From Opitutales bacterium (lineage in GTDB: Bacteria; Verrucomicrobiota; Verrucomicrobiia; Opitutales; Oceanipulchritudinaceae), in contig SLLG01000272.1 in the NCBI GenBank assembly GCA_007134215.1, forward strand, positions 1 to 44,092: DNA of 44,092 nt. Reading direction: 5' to 3'. Within the stretch, counting starts at the first letter, position 1; each line of letters opens with the position of its first letter. Positions 17,804 to 25,303 of the stretch are shown here, in pieces. A program made the translations under genes and the position numbers. A model generated the notes under the pieces. That model was not told the DNA's origin, did no database searches, and saw only the letters and a list, made by a program, of their open reading frames with translations.

Positions 17804-19651
17804 ATGAGCCGCATACTCGGCATTTCCGCCTACTACCACGACAGCGCGGCGGCGCTCGTCGTCGACGGCGGCATTGTGGCGGCGGCGCAGGAAGAGCGGT
17901 TCACGCGGCGTAAGCACGACCATGTCTTCCCGAAGCAGGCTGCGGAATACTGCCTTGCAGAAGGCGGCATCGGGGCGGACGACCTCGACTACGTTGTCTT
18001 TTACGAAAAGCCCTACCTGAAATTCGATCGTCTGCTCGAGACCTACCTCGCTTTCGCGCCGACGGGCATCCGTTCGTTTCTCATGGCCATGCCACTGTGG
18101 CTGAAGACCAAGCTGCACCTCCCGCGCGAAATCGACCGCGCGCTCGGCGGCAAGGCGCGCGGGAAGATACTTTTCACCCGTCACCACGAGTCGCACGCGG
18201 CGAGCGCTTTTTTTCCCAGCCCGTTCGAGGAGGCGGCGATCCTGACGGTGGACGGTGTTGGCGAGTGGGAGACGGCGACCCTCGGGACGGGCCGTGGCAA
18301 CCGCATCGAACTGACGTCGGGGATGCAGTTTCCCCACTCGCTCGGTCTCCTCTACAGCGCGTTCACCTACTTCACGGGCTTCCGGGTGAACTCGGGTGAA
18401 TACAAATTGATGGGGCTCGCTCCCTACGGAGAGCCGCGCTATGCGGAGATCATCCGCCGCGAGTTGCTGGATTTGCGGGAGGACGGTTCGTTTGCCATGG
18501 ACATGCGGTATTTCCGCTACTGCCAAGGGCTCACGATGACAAACCGGCGCTTTGCCGCGCTCTTCGGCGGACCGCCGCGCCGCCCGGAGAGCCCCCTCAC
18601 GCAGCGGGAGATGGATCTTGCCGCGTCAGTGCAGGCGGTGACCGAGGAGATCCTCCTGCGCATGGCGCGGCACGCGCGGGAGACCACGGGGATGCGCCGC
18701 CTGTGCCTCGCTGGCGGGGTGGCGCTCAACTGCGTGGCCAACGGCAAAATCCGGCGCAGCGGTCTCTTCGACGACATCTGGATCCAGCCGGCGGCGGGCG
18801 ACGCGGGCGGCGCGCTCGGCGCAGCGCTCTTTGTCCACCACCAGCTACTGGAAGGGGAACGGAAGCCGACGGCGGGCAGTGACTCGATGCGCGGCGCCTC
18901 CCTTGGCCCGGCCTACGGCGACGGGGAAATCGCCGCATTTCTGCGCTCCGGAAATATCCCGCACCGCCGGATTGATGAAGAAACGTCGCTCCTCGACGCA
19001 ATCGCCGCGGAGATCGACGCCGGCAAGGTCGTCGGCTGGTTCCACGGGCGCATGGAGTTCGGTCCCCGCGCGCTCGGTGCGCGCAGCATCCTCGGCGATC
19101 CGCGGAATCCGCGAATGCAGTCGACGATGAACCTGCGCATCAAGTTCCGCGAATCCTTCCGCCCCTTCGCGCCGTGCGTGCTGCGCGAGCGCGCGGCGGA
19201 AATCTTCGGCATGGACAACGACTCGCCCTACATGCTCGAGGTGGCCGATGTCCTGCCCGCGCACCGCACAACGCTGTCCGGCGCCGAGAACACCGCGATG
19301 GCATCCGCCGACCTGCGCGAGCGGGTGAATGTCGTGCGTTCTGCCTTTCCCGCCGTCACTCACGTGGATTACTCGGCGCGGGTGCAAACCGTCGACGCCA
19401 TGCGCCACAGACGGTTCCACCGACTCCTCCGGGCATTCGAGCGACGTACCGGATGCCCCGTGCTCATCAACACGAGCTTCAACGTCCGCGGAGAACCCAT
19501 TGTGCGCACGCCGCAAGACGCCTACCGCTGCTTCATGTTGACGGATATGGATGTTCTTGTCCTCGGCGCGCACATCCTGCACAAATCCGACCAACCTGAA
19601 ACCTCGCGCGACGAGCGGGAAGCCTACCGCGCCGGCTTCGAACTGGACTGA
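17804..19651 (+). CDS. Carbamoyltransferase, NodU/CmcH/TobZ family
   Basis: A 615-residue enzyme transferring a carbamoyl group from carbamoyl phosphate to a hydroxyl of a sugar or natural product via carbamoyl-AMP. The N-terminal Kae1-like ASKHA domain opens ILGISAYYHDSAAAL; metal-binding histidines are in RHHESHAASAFF, and nucleotide-binding segments are LTVDGVGEWETAT and CLAGGVALNCVANGK. The C-terminal YrdC-like part carries EFGPRALGARSILGDPR and LINTSFNVRGEPIV. The next two genes, SxtJ-like and DUF5989, start 1 and 5 bases after the preceding stops, so the three form one operon. The acceptor is unknown; a cell-surface glycan is plausible given the membrane partners. Confidence 0.92.
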   Translation: MSRILGISAYYHDSAAALVVDGGIVAAAQEERFTRRKHDHVFPKQAAEYCLAEGGIGADDLDYVVFYEKPYLKFDRLLETYLAFAPTGIRSFLMAMPLWLKTKLHLPREIDRALGGKARGKILFTRHHESHAASAFFPSPFEEAAILTVDGVGEWETATLGTGRGNRIELTSGMQFPHSLGLLYSAFTYFTGFRVNSGEYKLMGLAPYGEPRYAEIIRRELLDLREDGSFAMDMRYFRYCQGLTMTNRRFAALFGGPPRRPESPLTQREMDLAASVQAVTEEILLRMARHARETTGMRRLCLAGGVALNCVANGKIRRSGLFDDIWIQPAAGDAGGALGAALFVHHQLLEGERKPTAGSDSMRGASLGPAYGDGEIAAFLRSGNIPHRRIDEETSLLDAIAAEIDAGKVVGWFHGRMEFGPRALGARSILGDPRNPRMQSTMNLRIKFRESFRPFAPCVLRERAAEIFGMDNDSPYMLEVADVLPAHRTTLSGAENTAMASADLRERVNVVRSAFPAVTHVDYSARVQTVDAMRHRRFHRLLRAFERRTGCPVLINTSFNVRGEPIVRTPQDAYRCFMLTDMDVLVLGAHILHKSDQPETSRDEREAYRAGFELD

Positions 19652-19652
19652 G

Positions 19653-20099
19653 ATGGCCATGCGCTCACGGATGAAAGAAGTCAACTGGAACCCCGGCGCG
19701 CCCGAGCGGCGTTCCTTCGCCCGCATGCTCGCCCTCGGTGTGCCGGTGATCGCTCTCGTATGGTTTTTACTCGTTTTTCTCTTCACCGGACGCTGGGTGC
19801 CCGCCGTGCCGCTGTGGATTGTCGGCGTCGGCGAAGCGCTGGCATTTCTCACGTGGATCAGCCCTCCCCTCGGCAAAGCAATCCACGCCGTGTGGTTCTT
19901 CCTCGTGTGCGTGATCGAAACCGTGCTGACAACGGTTTTGCTGGGTATAGTCTTCTACGGGGTGATCACACCGGTGGGCTTGCTCCAAAGGGTGTTCGGG
20001 CGAAAGTTCTTCCGCAAACGGGGCGACTCCGCGGCGGCCACCTACTGGCGGCCCGTCGAAAACGCCGACGATCCCCGCCGCTACTACCGGCAATTCTGA
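19653..20099 (+). CDS. SxtJ-family membrane protein
   Basis: A 148-residue protein with a basic N-terminus, two closely spaced membrane helices near residues 25-65 (ALGVPVIALVWFLLVFLF and WIVGVGEALAFLTWISPP), and a third at about 85-110. The C-terminus ends ATYWRPVENADDPRRYYRQF, the typical ending of SxtJ-like proteins that sit beside carbamoyltransferases. The family is named after a saxitoxin-cluster gene; its biochemical role is unknown, perhaps anchoring the carbamoyltransferase at the membrane. Start ATG 19653 lies one base after the upstream stop; ATG 19659 or 19671 are alternatives. Confidence 0.8.
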   Translation: MAMRSRMKEVNWNPGAPERRSFARMLALGVPVIALVWFLLVFLFTGRWVPAVPLWIVGVGEALAFLTWISPPLGKAIHAVWFFLVCVIETVLTTVLLGIVFYGVITPVGLLQRVFGRKFFRKRGDSAAATYWRPVENADDPRRYYRQF

Positions 20100-20104
20100 A
20101 AGAT

Positions 20105-20296
20105 ATGGGCAAAGCAAAGAAATTCACGGAGATCGACGACGCGCCGCAGGCCGGGCTTGTGCGCGAGTTCTGGTTTTTCCTCAAGCACAACAAGAAATTC
20201 TGGATGGCTCCGATCATTGTGCTGCTCCTGCTTTTCGGCGCGCTCATCATCCTCGGGGGAAGCTCCGCCGCGCCGTTTATCTACACACTCTTTTGA
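20105..20296 (+). CDS. DUF5989-family small membrane protein
   Basis: A 63-residue protein. The soluble N-terminus is followed by REFWFFLKHNKKFWMAPIIV and one membrane helix rich in Leu and Ile (IVLLLLFGALIILGGSSAAPF), ending FIYTLF. The WxFL..NKKxWLxPI pattern and the position after carbamoyltransferase and SxtJ match the DUF5989 family. Start ATG 20105 is five bases after the SxtJ stop. Its function is unknown, but it is a regular third member of this cassette. Confidence 0.82.
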   Translation: MGKAKKFTEIDDAPQAGLVREFWFFLKHNKKFWMAPIIVLLLLFGALIILGGSSAAPFIYTLF

Positions 20297-20301
20297 CGCC
20301 G

Positions 20302-20356
20302 CCTTGCCGGAACGCCGCGAGTCCGTCACCGCAGCACGCGGCAAGGACGGCGTTCC
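20302..20356 (+). repeat. Interleaved inverted repeats downstream of the carbamoyltransferase operon
   Basis: CCTTGCCG (20302-20309) pairs with CGGCAAGG (20339-20346), and GGAACGCCG (20309-20317) pairs with CGGCGTTCC (20348-20356). The arms alternate 1-2-1'-2', so only one hairpin can form at a time. No T-tract follows. It may mark the operon end. Confidence 0.4.
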
Positions 20357-20485
20357 CGCAGACCCGGCCCCCCTCCTTCCATACGCCAAGACGCGAGAAA
20401 AAACGAAAAAAAACTTGCGGCTGGGTTCAGAAGAATGTTTCCTTGCACTCAAATGAGACACAAGCGAAAAGGCGACCGAGACCAG

Positions 20486-20926
20486 ATGCGGGTCGAAGAA
20501 CCGGTTGTCGTCTACGGATTCACCGAGTCCGCGCCGCCCGCGCGCGGCGGCGAGCTGGAAACAGACGAAGTCCTTGCGCGCATCCGCCGAGGGCTGCCCA
20601 TGGCCGAGTTTGAGACGTTGCGCGACATGCTCGGGATCAGCGCGGAACAACTCGCCGGGCATCTCACGATGTCGCGCAGCACCTTGGCGCGCCGACGCAA
20701 AGCCGGTCGCCTCGACCCGCTCGAATCGGACCGCCTCGTGCGTTTCGCACGTCTGTTCGCCCGCGCCCGCGAAGTGTTCGAGGACCCGGCGGCGGCCCGC
20801 GACTGGCTGCGGATGCCCGCACGCGCCCTCGCCTCTACCTCCCCCATGGAGTTCGCCGAGACAGAGGCCGGCGGGCGCGAGGTCGAGGATCTCCTTGGGC
20901 GTATCGAACACGGCGTTTTCACCTGA
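20486..20926 (+). CDS. Type II antitoxin, Xre/MbcA/ParS-like (DUF2384)
   Basis: A 146-residue antitoxin that should bind both the RES toxin and operator DNA. A helix-turn-helix-like segment is in LRDMLGISAEQLAGHLTMSRSTLARRRKAG, and the C-terminal DUF2384 toxin-binding domain covers RLVRFARLFARAREVFEDPAAARDWLRMP to GRIEHGVFT. Its TGA overlaps the toxin ATG (TGATG). Starts at ATG 20435 or 20453 would add 17 or 11 residues; 20486 (MRVEEPVVVYGF) is preferred because the upstream residues look non-native. The pair probably represses its own promoter, somewhere in 20380-20480. Confidence 0.85.
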   Translation: MRVEEPVVVYGFTESAPPARGGELETDEVLARIRRGLPMAEFETLRDMLGISAEQLAGHLTMSRSTLARRRKAGRLDPLESDRLVRFARLFARAREVFEDPAAARDWLRMPARALASTSPMEFAETEAGGREVEDLLGRIEHGVFT

Positions 20927-21399
20927 TGCCCGCGGCATGGCGTATCGTGTCCGAAGCCCGCGCGGCGACTCCGTTTGACGGCGCGGGCGCACGCAGACAC
21001 GGCGGACGCTGGAACAGCCCGGGACACCCTGTCGTCTACACGGCGGGAAGCCGCGCGCTAGCCGCCCTTGAGGTGCTCGTTCACCTGCCCCGGCCGGCTC
21101 CGCCGATGCGCTTCCGGCTCTTTTCCGTGAAAATCCCCGATGCCCTCGTCGAGACCGTAACCGATCCCGGGGTGCTGCAAGCCGCCGCCTCGGCCTCCGT
21201 CCAGAAGACGACACAGCGCTTCGGCGACGATTGGCTGCGGAGCAGGCGGTCCGCCGTTCTCCGCGTCCCGAGCGCGGTCATTCCCGAGGAACCAAACTAC
21301 CTGCTCAATCCCGCGCATCCGGCGTTCTCACGACTGGCACCGGGCGCGGGCTTGCCCTTCGCCTTCGATCCCCGACTCTCTGCCGGGCCTGCGGCGTAA
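20926..21399 (+). CDS. RES-domain toxin (NAD+ phosphorylase/ADP-ribosyltransferase fold)
   Basis: A 157-residue RES toxin. The three name-giving residues are visible: Arg in HGGRWNSPGHPVVY, Glu in RALAALEVLVHL, and Ser in VLRVPSAVIPEEPNYLLNP. NPxHPxF near the end is also typical. Characterised members (MbcT, RES) deplete NAD+ in the bacterial cytosol until neutralised by the Xre/DUF2384 antitoxin, which here is the upstream gene overlapping by one base. ATG 20926 is fixed by this coupling. Length is normal and no residue seems missing, so it is probably active. Confidence 0.9.
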   Translation: MPAAWRIVSEARAATPFDGAGARRHGGRWNSPGHPVVYTAGSRALAALEVLVHLPRPAPPMRFRLFSVKIPDALVETVTDPGVLQAAASASVQKTTQRFGDDWLRSRRSAVLRVPSAVIPEEPNYLLNPAHPAFSRLAPGAGLPFAFDPRLSAGPAA

Positions 21400-21562
21400 G
21401 CGCCTTCCTGAGCGGGTCCAACCGACCAGTCCCCGCTTTCGACCGTTCAGCACCTGCTTTCCGCGCTTTGCCACACTCCGGTTCGTGTTCCGGGGTGTAC
21501 GACGTTCTTTTCCTTCTGTCTCGCGCCTCTCGGAACAACAACAACCAGCAATAAATAGATAC

Positions 21563-22258
21563 ATGAAAAAAATCCTCTGCCTATCATTCGTCTCCGTCTT
21601 CGGACTGACAGCCATCGCCACGGCACAGACAAATATCGTCGTGGGCGGCGGCACTTCGGTGTCGCTCAACGCCGATGTCCTTGAAAGCGCGGCAAATCTG
21701 CGCCTTTCCGGTGCCTCCGCCACCGCCACGCCGGCCGACGGCTTCGGCGGCGGCGACGGCTTTGCCACAGTTGCCTACAACATCGAGCCGACAACGACGT
21801 TCAGCTACACCGACGGGCTGACCTCGTTCTCCGGGGTGATCACGCACACCGGCACAGTGTCGTTTGAACTTGGCCCGGAATTCACTTCGGAAGTTACCTT
21901 CGGCGACTTCACCATCGGCTTCGACGATGCCCGCGCGGTTGGCGATGCGAGCGGCTTTTTCGTGCAGAACACCCTCGCCGGCGACTTCGACGGACTCATA
22001 CTTTTTGATGTCAGCGCCCCCGGCTCGATAATCGCCGATTCAACACAACTCCAGATTGCGGGAAGCGATCTCCTCGTCTCACCGGAACTCGGAGGTTTCC
22101 TCTTCGATAACGATTTTTCCGCGACAAACCTCACCGGGGCAGCCGTAGGTCTTGCTCAGGTCGACGCCACGGCGATCCCCGAGCCATCGACGTACGCACT
22201 GATTTTCGCGGTAGGCGCGCTGGCCTTCGCCTTCGCACGCCGTCGCCGCCGATCATAA
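21563..22258 (+). CDS. Secreted PEP-CTERM protein
   Basis: A 231-residue exported protein. The signal peptide MKKILCLSFVSVFGLTAIAT is followed by AQ. The mature part is a Gly/Thr/Phe-rich beta protein (SFSGVITHTGTVSFELG and similar) with no enzyme motif. Residues 204-231 are the PEP-CTERM signal: AIPEPSTYAL, a hydrophobic helix, and the RRRRRS end. It should be processed by an exosortase encoded elsewhere. The 163-base upstream region contains GCACCTGCTTTCCGC (21450-21464), nearly identical to a site upstream of the PEP-CTERM gene at 15443. A strong terminator follows. Start ATG 21563. Confidence 0.85.
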   Translation: MKKILCLSFVSVFGLTAIATAQTNIVVGGGTSVSLNADVLESAANLRLSGASATATPADGFGGGDGFATVAYNIEPTTTFSYTDGLTSFSGVITHTGTVSFELGPEFTSEVTFGDFTIGFDDARAVGDASGFFVQNTLAGDFDGLILFDVSAPGSIIADSTQLQIAGSDLLVSPELGGFLFDNDFSATNLTGAAVGLAQVDATAIPEPSTYALIFAVGALAFAFARRRRRS

Positions 22259-22284
22259 GACCCGGGAGAATCAACTTCGACACA

Positions 22285-22314
22285 CCCTGCCCACTTCGGG
22301 GGGCGGGGTTTTTT
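22285..22314 (+). terminator. Rho-independent terminator
   Basis: CCCTGCCC (22285-22292) pairs with GGGCGGGG (22301-22308) as an eight-pair stem with one T-G pair; the loop is eight bases and six Ts follow (22309-22314). It ends the PEP-CTERM transcript and abuts the stop codon of the convergent GH39 gene. Confidence 0.85.
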
Positions 22315-24103
22315 ATGCCCGCACAGGTTCCGACCACGGCCCAGCGTTGTTCCGGTAGTCAACCGCTCGGACACGGTATTCGGCGCCTCCGGGAACGGGT
22401 TCACGCACGTGCAGGAAGGAGCCGTCGAGGAGCGGGGGATGCTCAAGGTCCTCCCATCCCCCGCCATCACGGCGCCATTGCACCACGTGGTCTCCGACGG
22501 TTCGGCTGGCGGGCGGTTTCCACGTGAGCAGAATCTCCTCATGGGCATCCAGCCCGTGATACTTCAGGGCGCGCAACCCCTCGAGCGCTCCCGGGACGGA
22601 AAAAGCTTCCTTGCGAAGCAGGAGGACGAAGTGCACGGACGGCAGCGGAAATTCCATGGACACCGTGAGGGCTCCGTCCGGCCCGACCTCGGCCACTTCC
22701 ATCTCACCCCACCGCGCCAGCTCCTGCCTTGCCCGCATGGCGGCAAGGAGCGAAGCGTCGGGAACGTGCTTACCGACGCTATTGTTCGGCAGTCCGTCCT
22801 CCCATGTCCGGCAGGGGTTACCGTGGAGTTCATCGATGCGGTAGTGTGCGACGGTGTATTCACCCGGTGCGAGGCCGTCCACACGCAGCGTTAGGTCCTC
22901 CCGGTCCGCCGTGCGTGAACGGTTGTCCGCGCGGCAAAGGAGTGCCGCGTAGCCCTCCCCGCCCTCAAGGCGCGTGGCCAGGGCGAAGGTCGACTCCGCG
23001 TCGCCCTCCACCGAAACAGGAAACCGCTCCGCTCCCAATAGACTCAAACCCGTCATGAGATTGAGCGCAGGCTTTTTGATGAGCGTGAAATGATCCGTTT
23101 CGAAGCCGCCCTTCCGCGTAAATCTTGTGAGCTGCGTGCGCTGCCCCCATCCGCCGATGAAGCCGTTGTCGTTGCCGAGGAAAGTGAAGTCAACGCCGTC
23201 TTCGTCTACAAGCGTATCAAAATGGTGCACGATGCACTTTGCCATGATGGCGGCATAAAACGGCCACCCCCGCCACGAGTGCGTATGCGCCCAGCCCACC
23301 TGGGGATCGCACTCGTTGTTCATGAGCGGAATTTCAAGGAGGCGCGGGTGGTGCTCGCGCATGTAGTCGCGCATCCGGCGCGTCATTGTAACCATCTTCT
23401 CCGGTGATACCGGAATGTCTTCGGCGGAATCCCAAGCACCCTTTTCATGCACGGACAGGAAATCGATACGCGGCGTTTCGCCCGTGAAGTAGTTGCGCCC
23501 GTTGTCGATATGACTAAGGAAGTCACGGAGCCGCTGGCTCAGCGTCCACGCCGTCCCCGGCCCGCCGAAGCGCAGCCTGGGGTTCGCCTCGCGCAGGCCT
23601 TCGGAACAGGCGTCGTAGTAGATCATAAACGCTTCCGAATCCTGCTTCCACCAGCCCACGTCCGGCTCGTTCCATGTCTCGAAATACCACGACTCCACTT
23701 CGTCGCGGCCATAACGCTCTGTGTAGTGAATCGCAAGGTCGCGCACGAGGCGCTTCCACGCCTCCGCCTGCACGGGATCCTTGTAATCGGTGAAAAACCC
23801 CGATGGGTCGCCCATCAGCTCGAAAAAAGGAATGAGCCCGTTTTCGACCATCGCGTCCATGCCCTCGTCGAGCTTGGACCAGTCGTAGAGCGGCTCGTCC
23901 GTCCCGAGGTTCTTCGCGGAAACCAGCTCCAGCAAGTAGTGGATCCGCACATACTTGACACCGCCGCGCGGCACGGCGCCGAGGTAGCGGAAGGTCTGCT
24001 TCATGTCGTCGCCGAGAAGAAGCTTCGCCGGGGTGAATCCTGTCCAGCGCCAGTCAATGGAGACGGGTTTCGCGGGAGCGTCGTAGCGGAGGGTGATGTT
24101 CAT
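22313..24103 (-). CDS. GH39 glycosidase resembling alpha-L-iduronidase
   Basis: A 596-residue TIM-barrel glycosidase. Clan-A catalytic glutamates are visible: acid/base Glu146 in FETWNEPDVGWW and nucleophile Glu264 in LMNNECDPQVGW. Several blocks read very like human IDUA: YYDACSEGLREANPRLRFGGPG, NYFTGE, FLGNDNGFI, and the C-terminal fibronectin-III-like EYRVRAVDYRNNAGPWSEPV. The order barrel, beta-sandwich, FnIII is also that of IDUA, so alpha-L-iduronidase fits better than the common bacterial GH39 beta-xylosidase, though xylosidase cannot be excluded. No signal peptide is seen, so it is probably cytoplasmic and would act on imported oligosaccharides. ATG 24103 overlaps the stop of the upstream dehydrogenase (ATGA). 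Confidence 0.8.
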   Translation of the reverse strand: MNITLRYDAPAKPVSIDWRWTGFTPAKLLLGDDMKQTFRYLGAVPRGGVKYVRIHYLLELVSAKNLGTDEPLYDWSKLDEGMDAMVENGLIPFFELMGDPSGFFTDYKDPVQAEAWKRLVRDLAIHYTERYGRDEVESWYFETWNEPDVGWWKQDSEAFMIYYDACSEGLREANPRLRFGGPGTAWTLSQRLRDFLSHIDNGRNYFTGETPRIDFLSVHEKGAWDSAEDIPVSPEKMVTMTRRMRDYMREHHPRLLEIPLMNNECDPQVGWAHTHSWRGWPFYAAIMAKCIVHHFDTLVDEDGVDFTFLGNDNGFIGGWGQRTQLTRFTRKGGFETDHFTLIKKPALNLMTGLSLLGAERFPVSVEGDAESTFALATRLEGGEGYAALLCRADNRSRTADREDLTLRVDGLAPGEYTVAHYRIDELHGNPCRTWEDGLPNNSVGKHVPDASLLAAMRARQELARWGEMEVAEVGPDGALTVSMEFPLPSVHFVLLLRKEAFSVPGALEGLRALKYHGLDAHEEILLTWKPPASRTVGDHVVQWRRDGGGWEDLEHPPLLDGSFLHVREPVPGGAEYRVRAVDYRNNAGPWSEPVRA

Positions 24104-25131
24104 GATTTTTCGCAGTCGATGAGGACGTGGATGGCGTCGTTGGATTTGTCGTCGCGCAGGGCAAAGGCTTCCTGGATTTGTTCGAGCGGGAAGGTGTGCG
24201 TGATCATCTCCGAGGTGTTCACAAGCCCGTCGAGGACCCACTCTACGCCCGTCTGAAAGAAGCGGCGCATGTCCACGTCGCGCTTCGGCTCGGTCGAGAA
24301 GATGTCACCGCGTTTGCGGTGGAGTTTGAAAAAATCGAACGGTTTATTGCATGTGCCGATACAACCGTACATCACAATCCGCCCGCCCGTGGCGAGGGCG
24401 TCGAGCGCGTCGACCATCCCGTCGCCCTCGAGCAGACACGGCACGACGACATCGAAGCCGTCGGAAAAGTCTTTGCCCACAACCTCCATCGTCGGCGTAT
24501 CCGGCGAGGGAATGCGGTAAGCGTGCGTCGCCCCGTATTTGCGGGCCAGTTCAAGATTGTGGTCGCGCAGGTCGGTGACGACGAGATTCTTCGGGCTGTA
24601 AAGCGAAAAGATCTGGGTGAGGACAAGGCCGCTGACACCCTGTCCGGTGATGAGGACGTTCTTCGTCTGGTCGACACACCCAAGCTCCGCCGCGTGAATG
24701 ACGCCGGGCAGGATCTCAATGAGGCTTGTTTCCCGCAATGGAAATTCCGGCGGCAACACCTTCACGTTGAACGGACGGCACACGATATACTCCGCGAACG
24801 CGCCCCACACGTAGCGGCAGGTTACCTGATCGCCGACTTTCACACCGTGGACGTTTTTGCCCGTCTGGTCGATGACCCCGGCCACCTCGTGCCCCAGCCG
24901 CGTGGGCGTCGACATGAACTCCGGCTTACGCGTTCCGCGGAACGCCTCGATGTCGGAGCCGCAGACACCCACCCATTTGATCTTCACGCGGATCTCATCG
25001 TCGCCGGCGTGTGGCGTGCGCGCGTGCGCGAGTTCCAACTTTCCGAAATCCCGCATAACGGCTATCCGCTGCGCTCCGGGTTGTCCGGACTCGACCAGCT
25101 CGAGGTCGGCCATTGTCATTTTTGTGGGCAT
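24100..25131 (-). CDS. Zinc-dependent medium-chain dehydrogenase (sorbitol/threonine DH-like)
   Basis: A 343-residue MDR-family alcohol/sugar dehydrogenase. Catalytic zinc residues are in VGVCGSDIEAFRG and RLGHEVAGVI. The NAD(P)-binding motif is ITGQGVSGLVLTQIF, followed by LVVTDL, whose Asp suggests NAD. The four-Cys structural zinc lobe is not seen. It is translationally coupled to the GH39 enzyme (ATGA overlap), so it probably acts on a sugar or sugar acid released by that enzyme; this is inference. ATG 25131 has GGGAGG only one base upstream; ATG 25119 or 25113 are alternatives with longer spacing. Confidence 0.85.
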   Translation of the reverse strand: MPTKMTMADLELVESGQPGAQRIAVMRDFGKLELAHARTPHAGDDEIRVKIKWVGVCGSDIEAFRGTRKPEFMSTPTRLGHEVAGVIDQTGKNVHGVKVGDQVTCRYVWGAFAEYIVCRPFNVKVLPPEFPLRETSLIEILPGVIHAAELGCVDQTKNVLITGQGVSGLVLTQIFSLYSPKNLVVTDLRDHNLELARKYGATHAYRIPSPDTPTMEVVGKDFSDGFDVVVPCLLEGDGMVDALDALATGGRIVMYGCIGTCNKPFDFFKLHRKRGDIFSTEPKRDVDMRRFFQTGVEWVLDGLVNTSEMITHTFPLEQIQEAFALRDDKSNDAIHVLIDCEKS

Positions 25132-25199
25132 GCCTCCCAACCTCGGCATGATGACCGGATGAGTCCAATCAAAAAAGTCCCTCCGTGCGCGTGCTTGCA

Positions 25200-25220
25200 C
25201 CCGGTCTATCCGTGACCGGG
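25200..25220. repeat. Inverted repeat CCCGGTC/GACCGGG
   Basis: A perfect seven-pair stem with a seven-base loop in the 172-base gap between the polX end and the dehydrogenase start. It has no T-tract in either direction; it may be a weak terminator or operator. Confidence 0.35.
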
Positions 25221-25303
25221 AAATGACGGCGCGGCTGCGGACGCGGCTTTTCCGGACACTACGTGTAGCCGCCCGTCTCGCGGCGAGGTGCGGGGGTCGC
25301 GGC

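Noticed and set aside
20302-20356. Classical RNA pseudoknot
   Set aside because: The connecting loops would be 0 and 1 base, too short to cross 8- and 9-pair stems; alternating hairpins are more reasonable.
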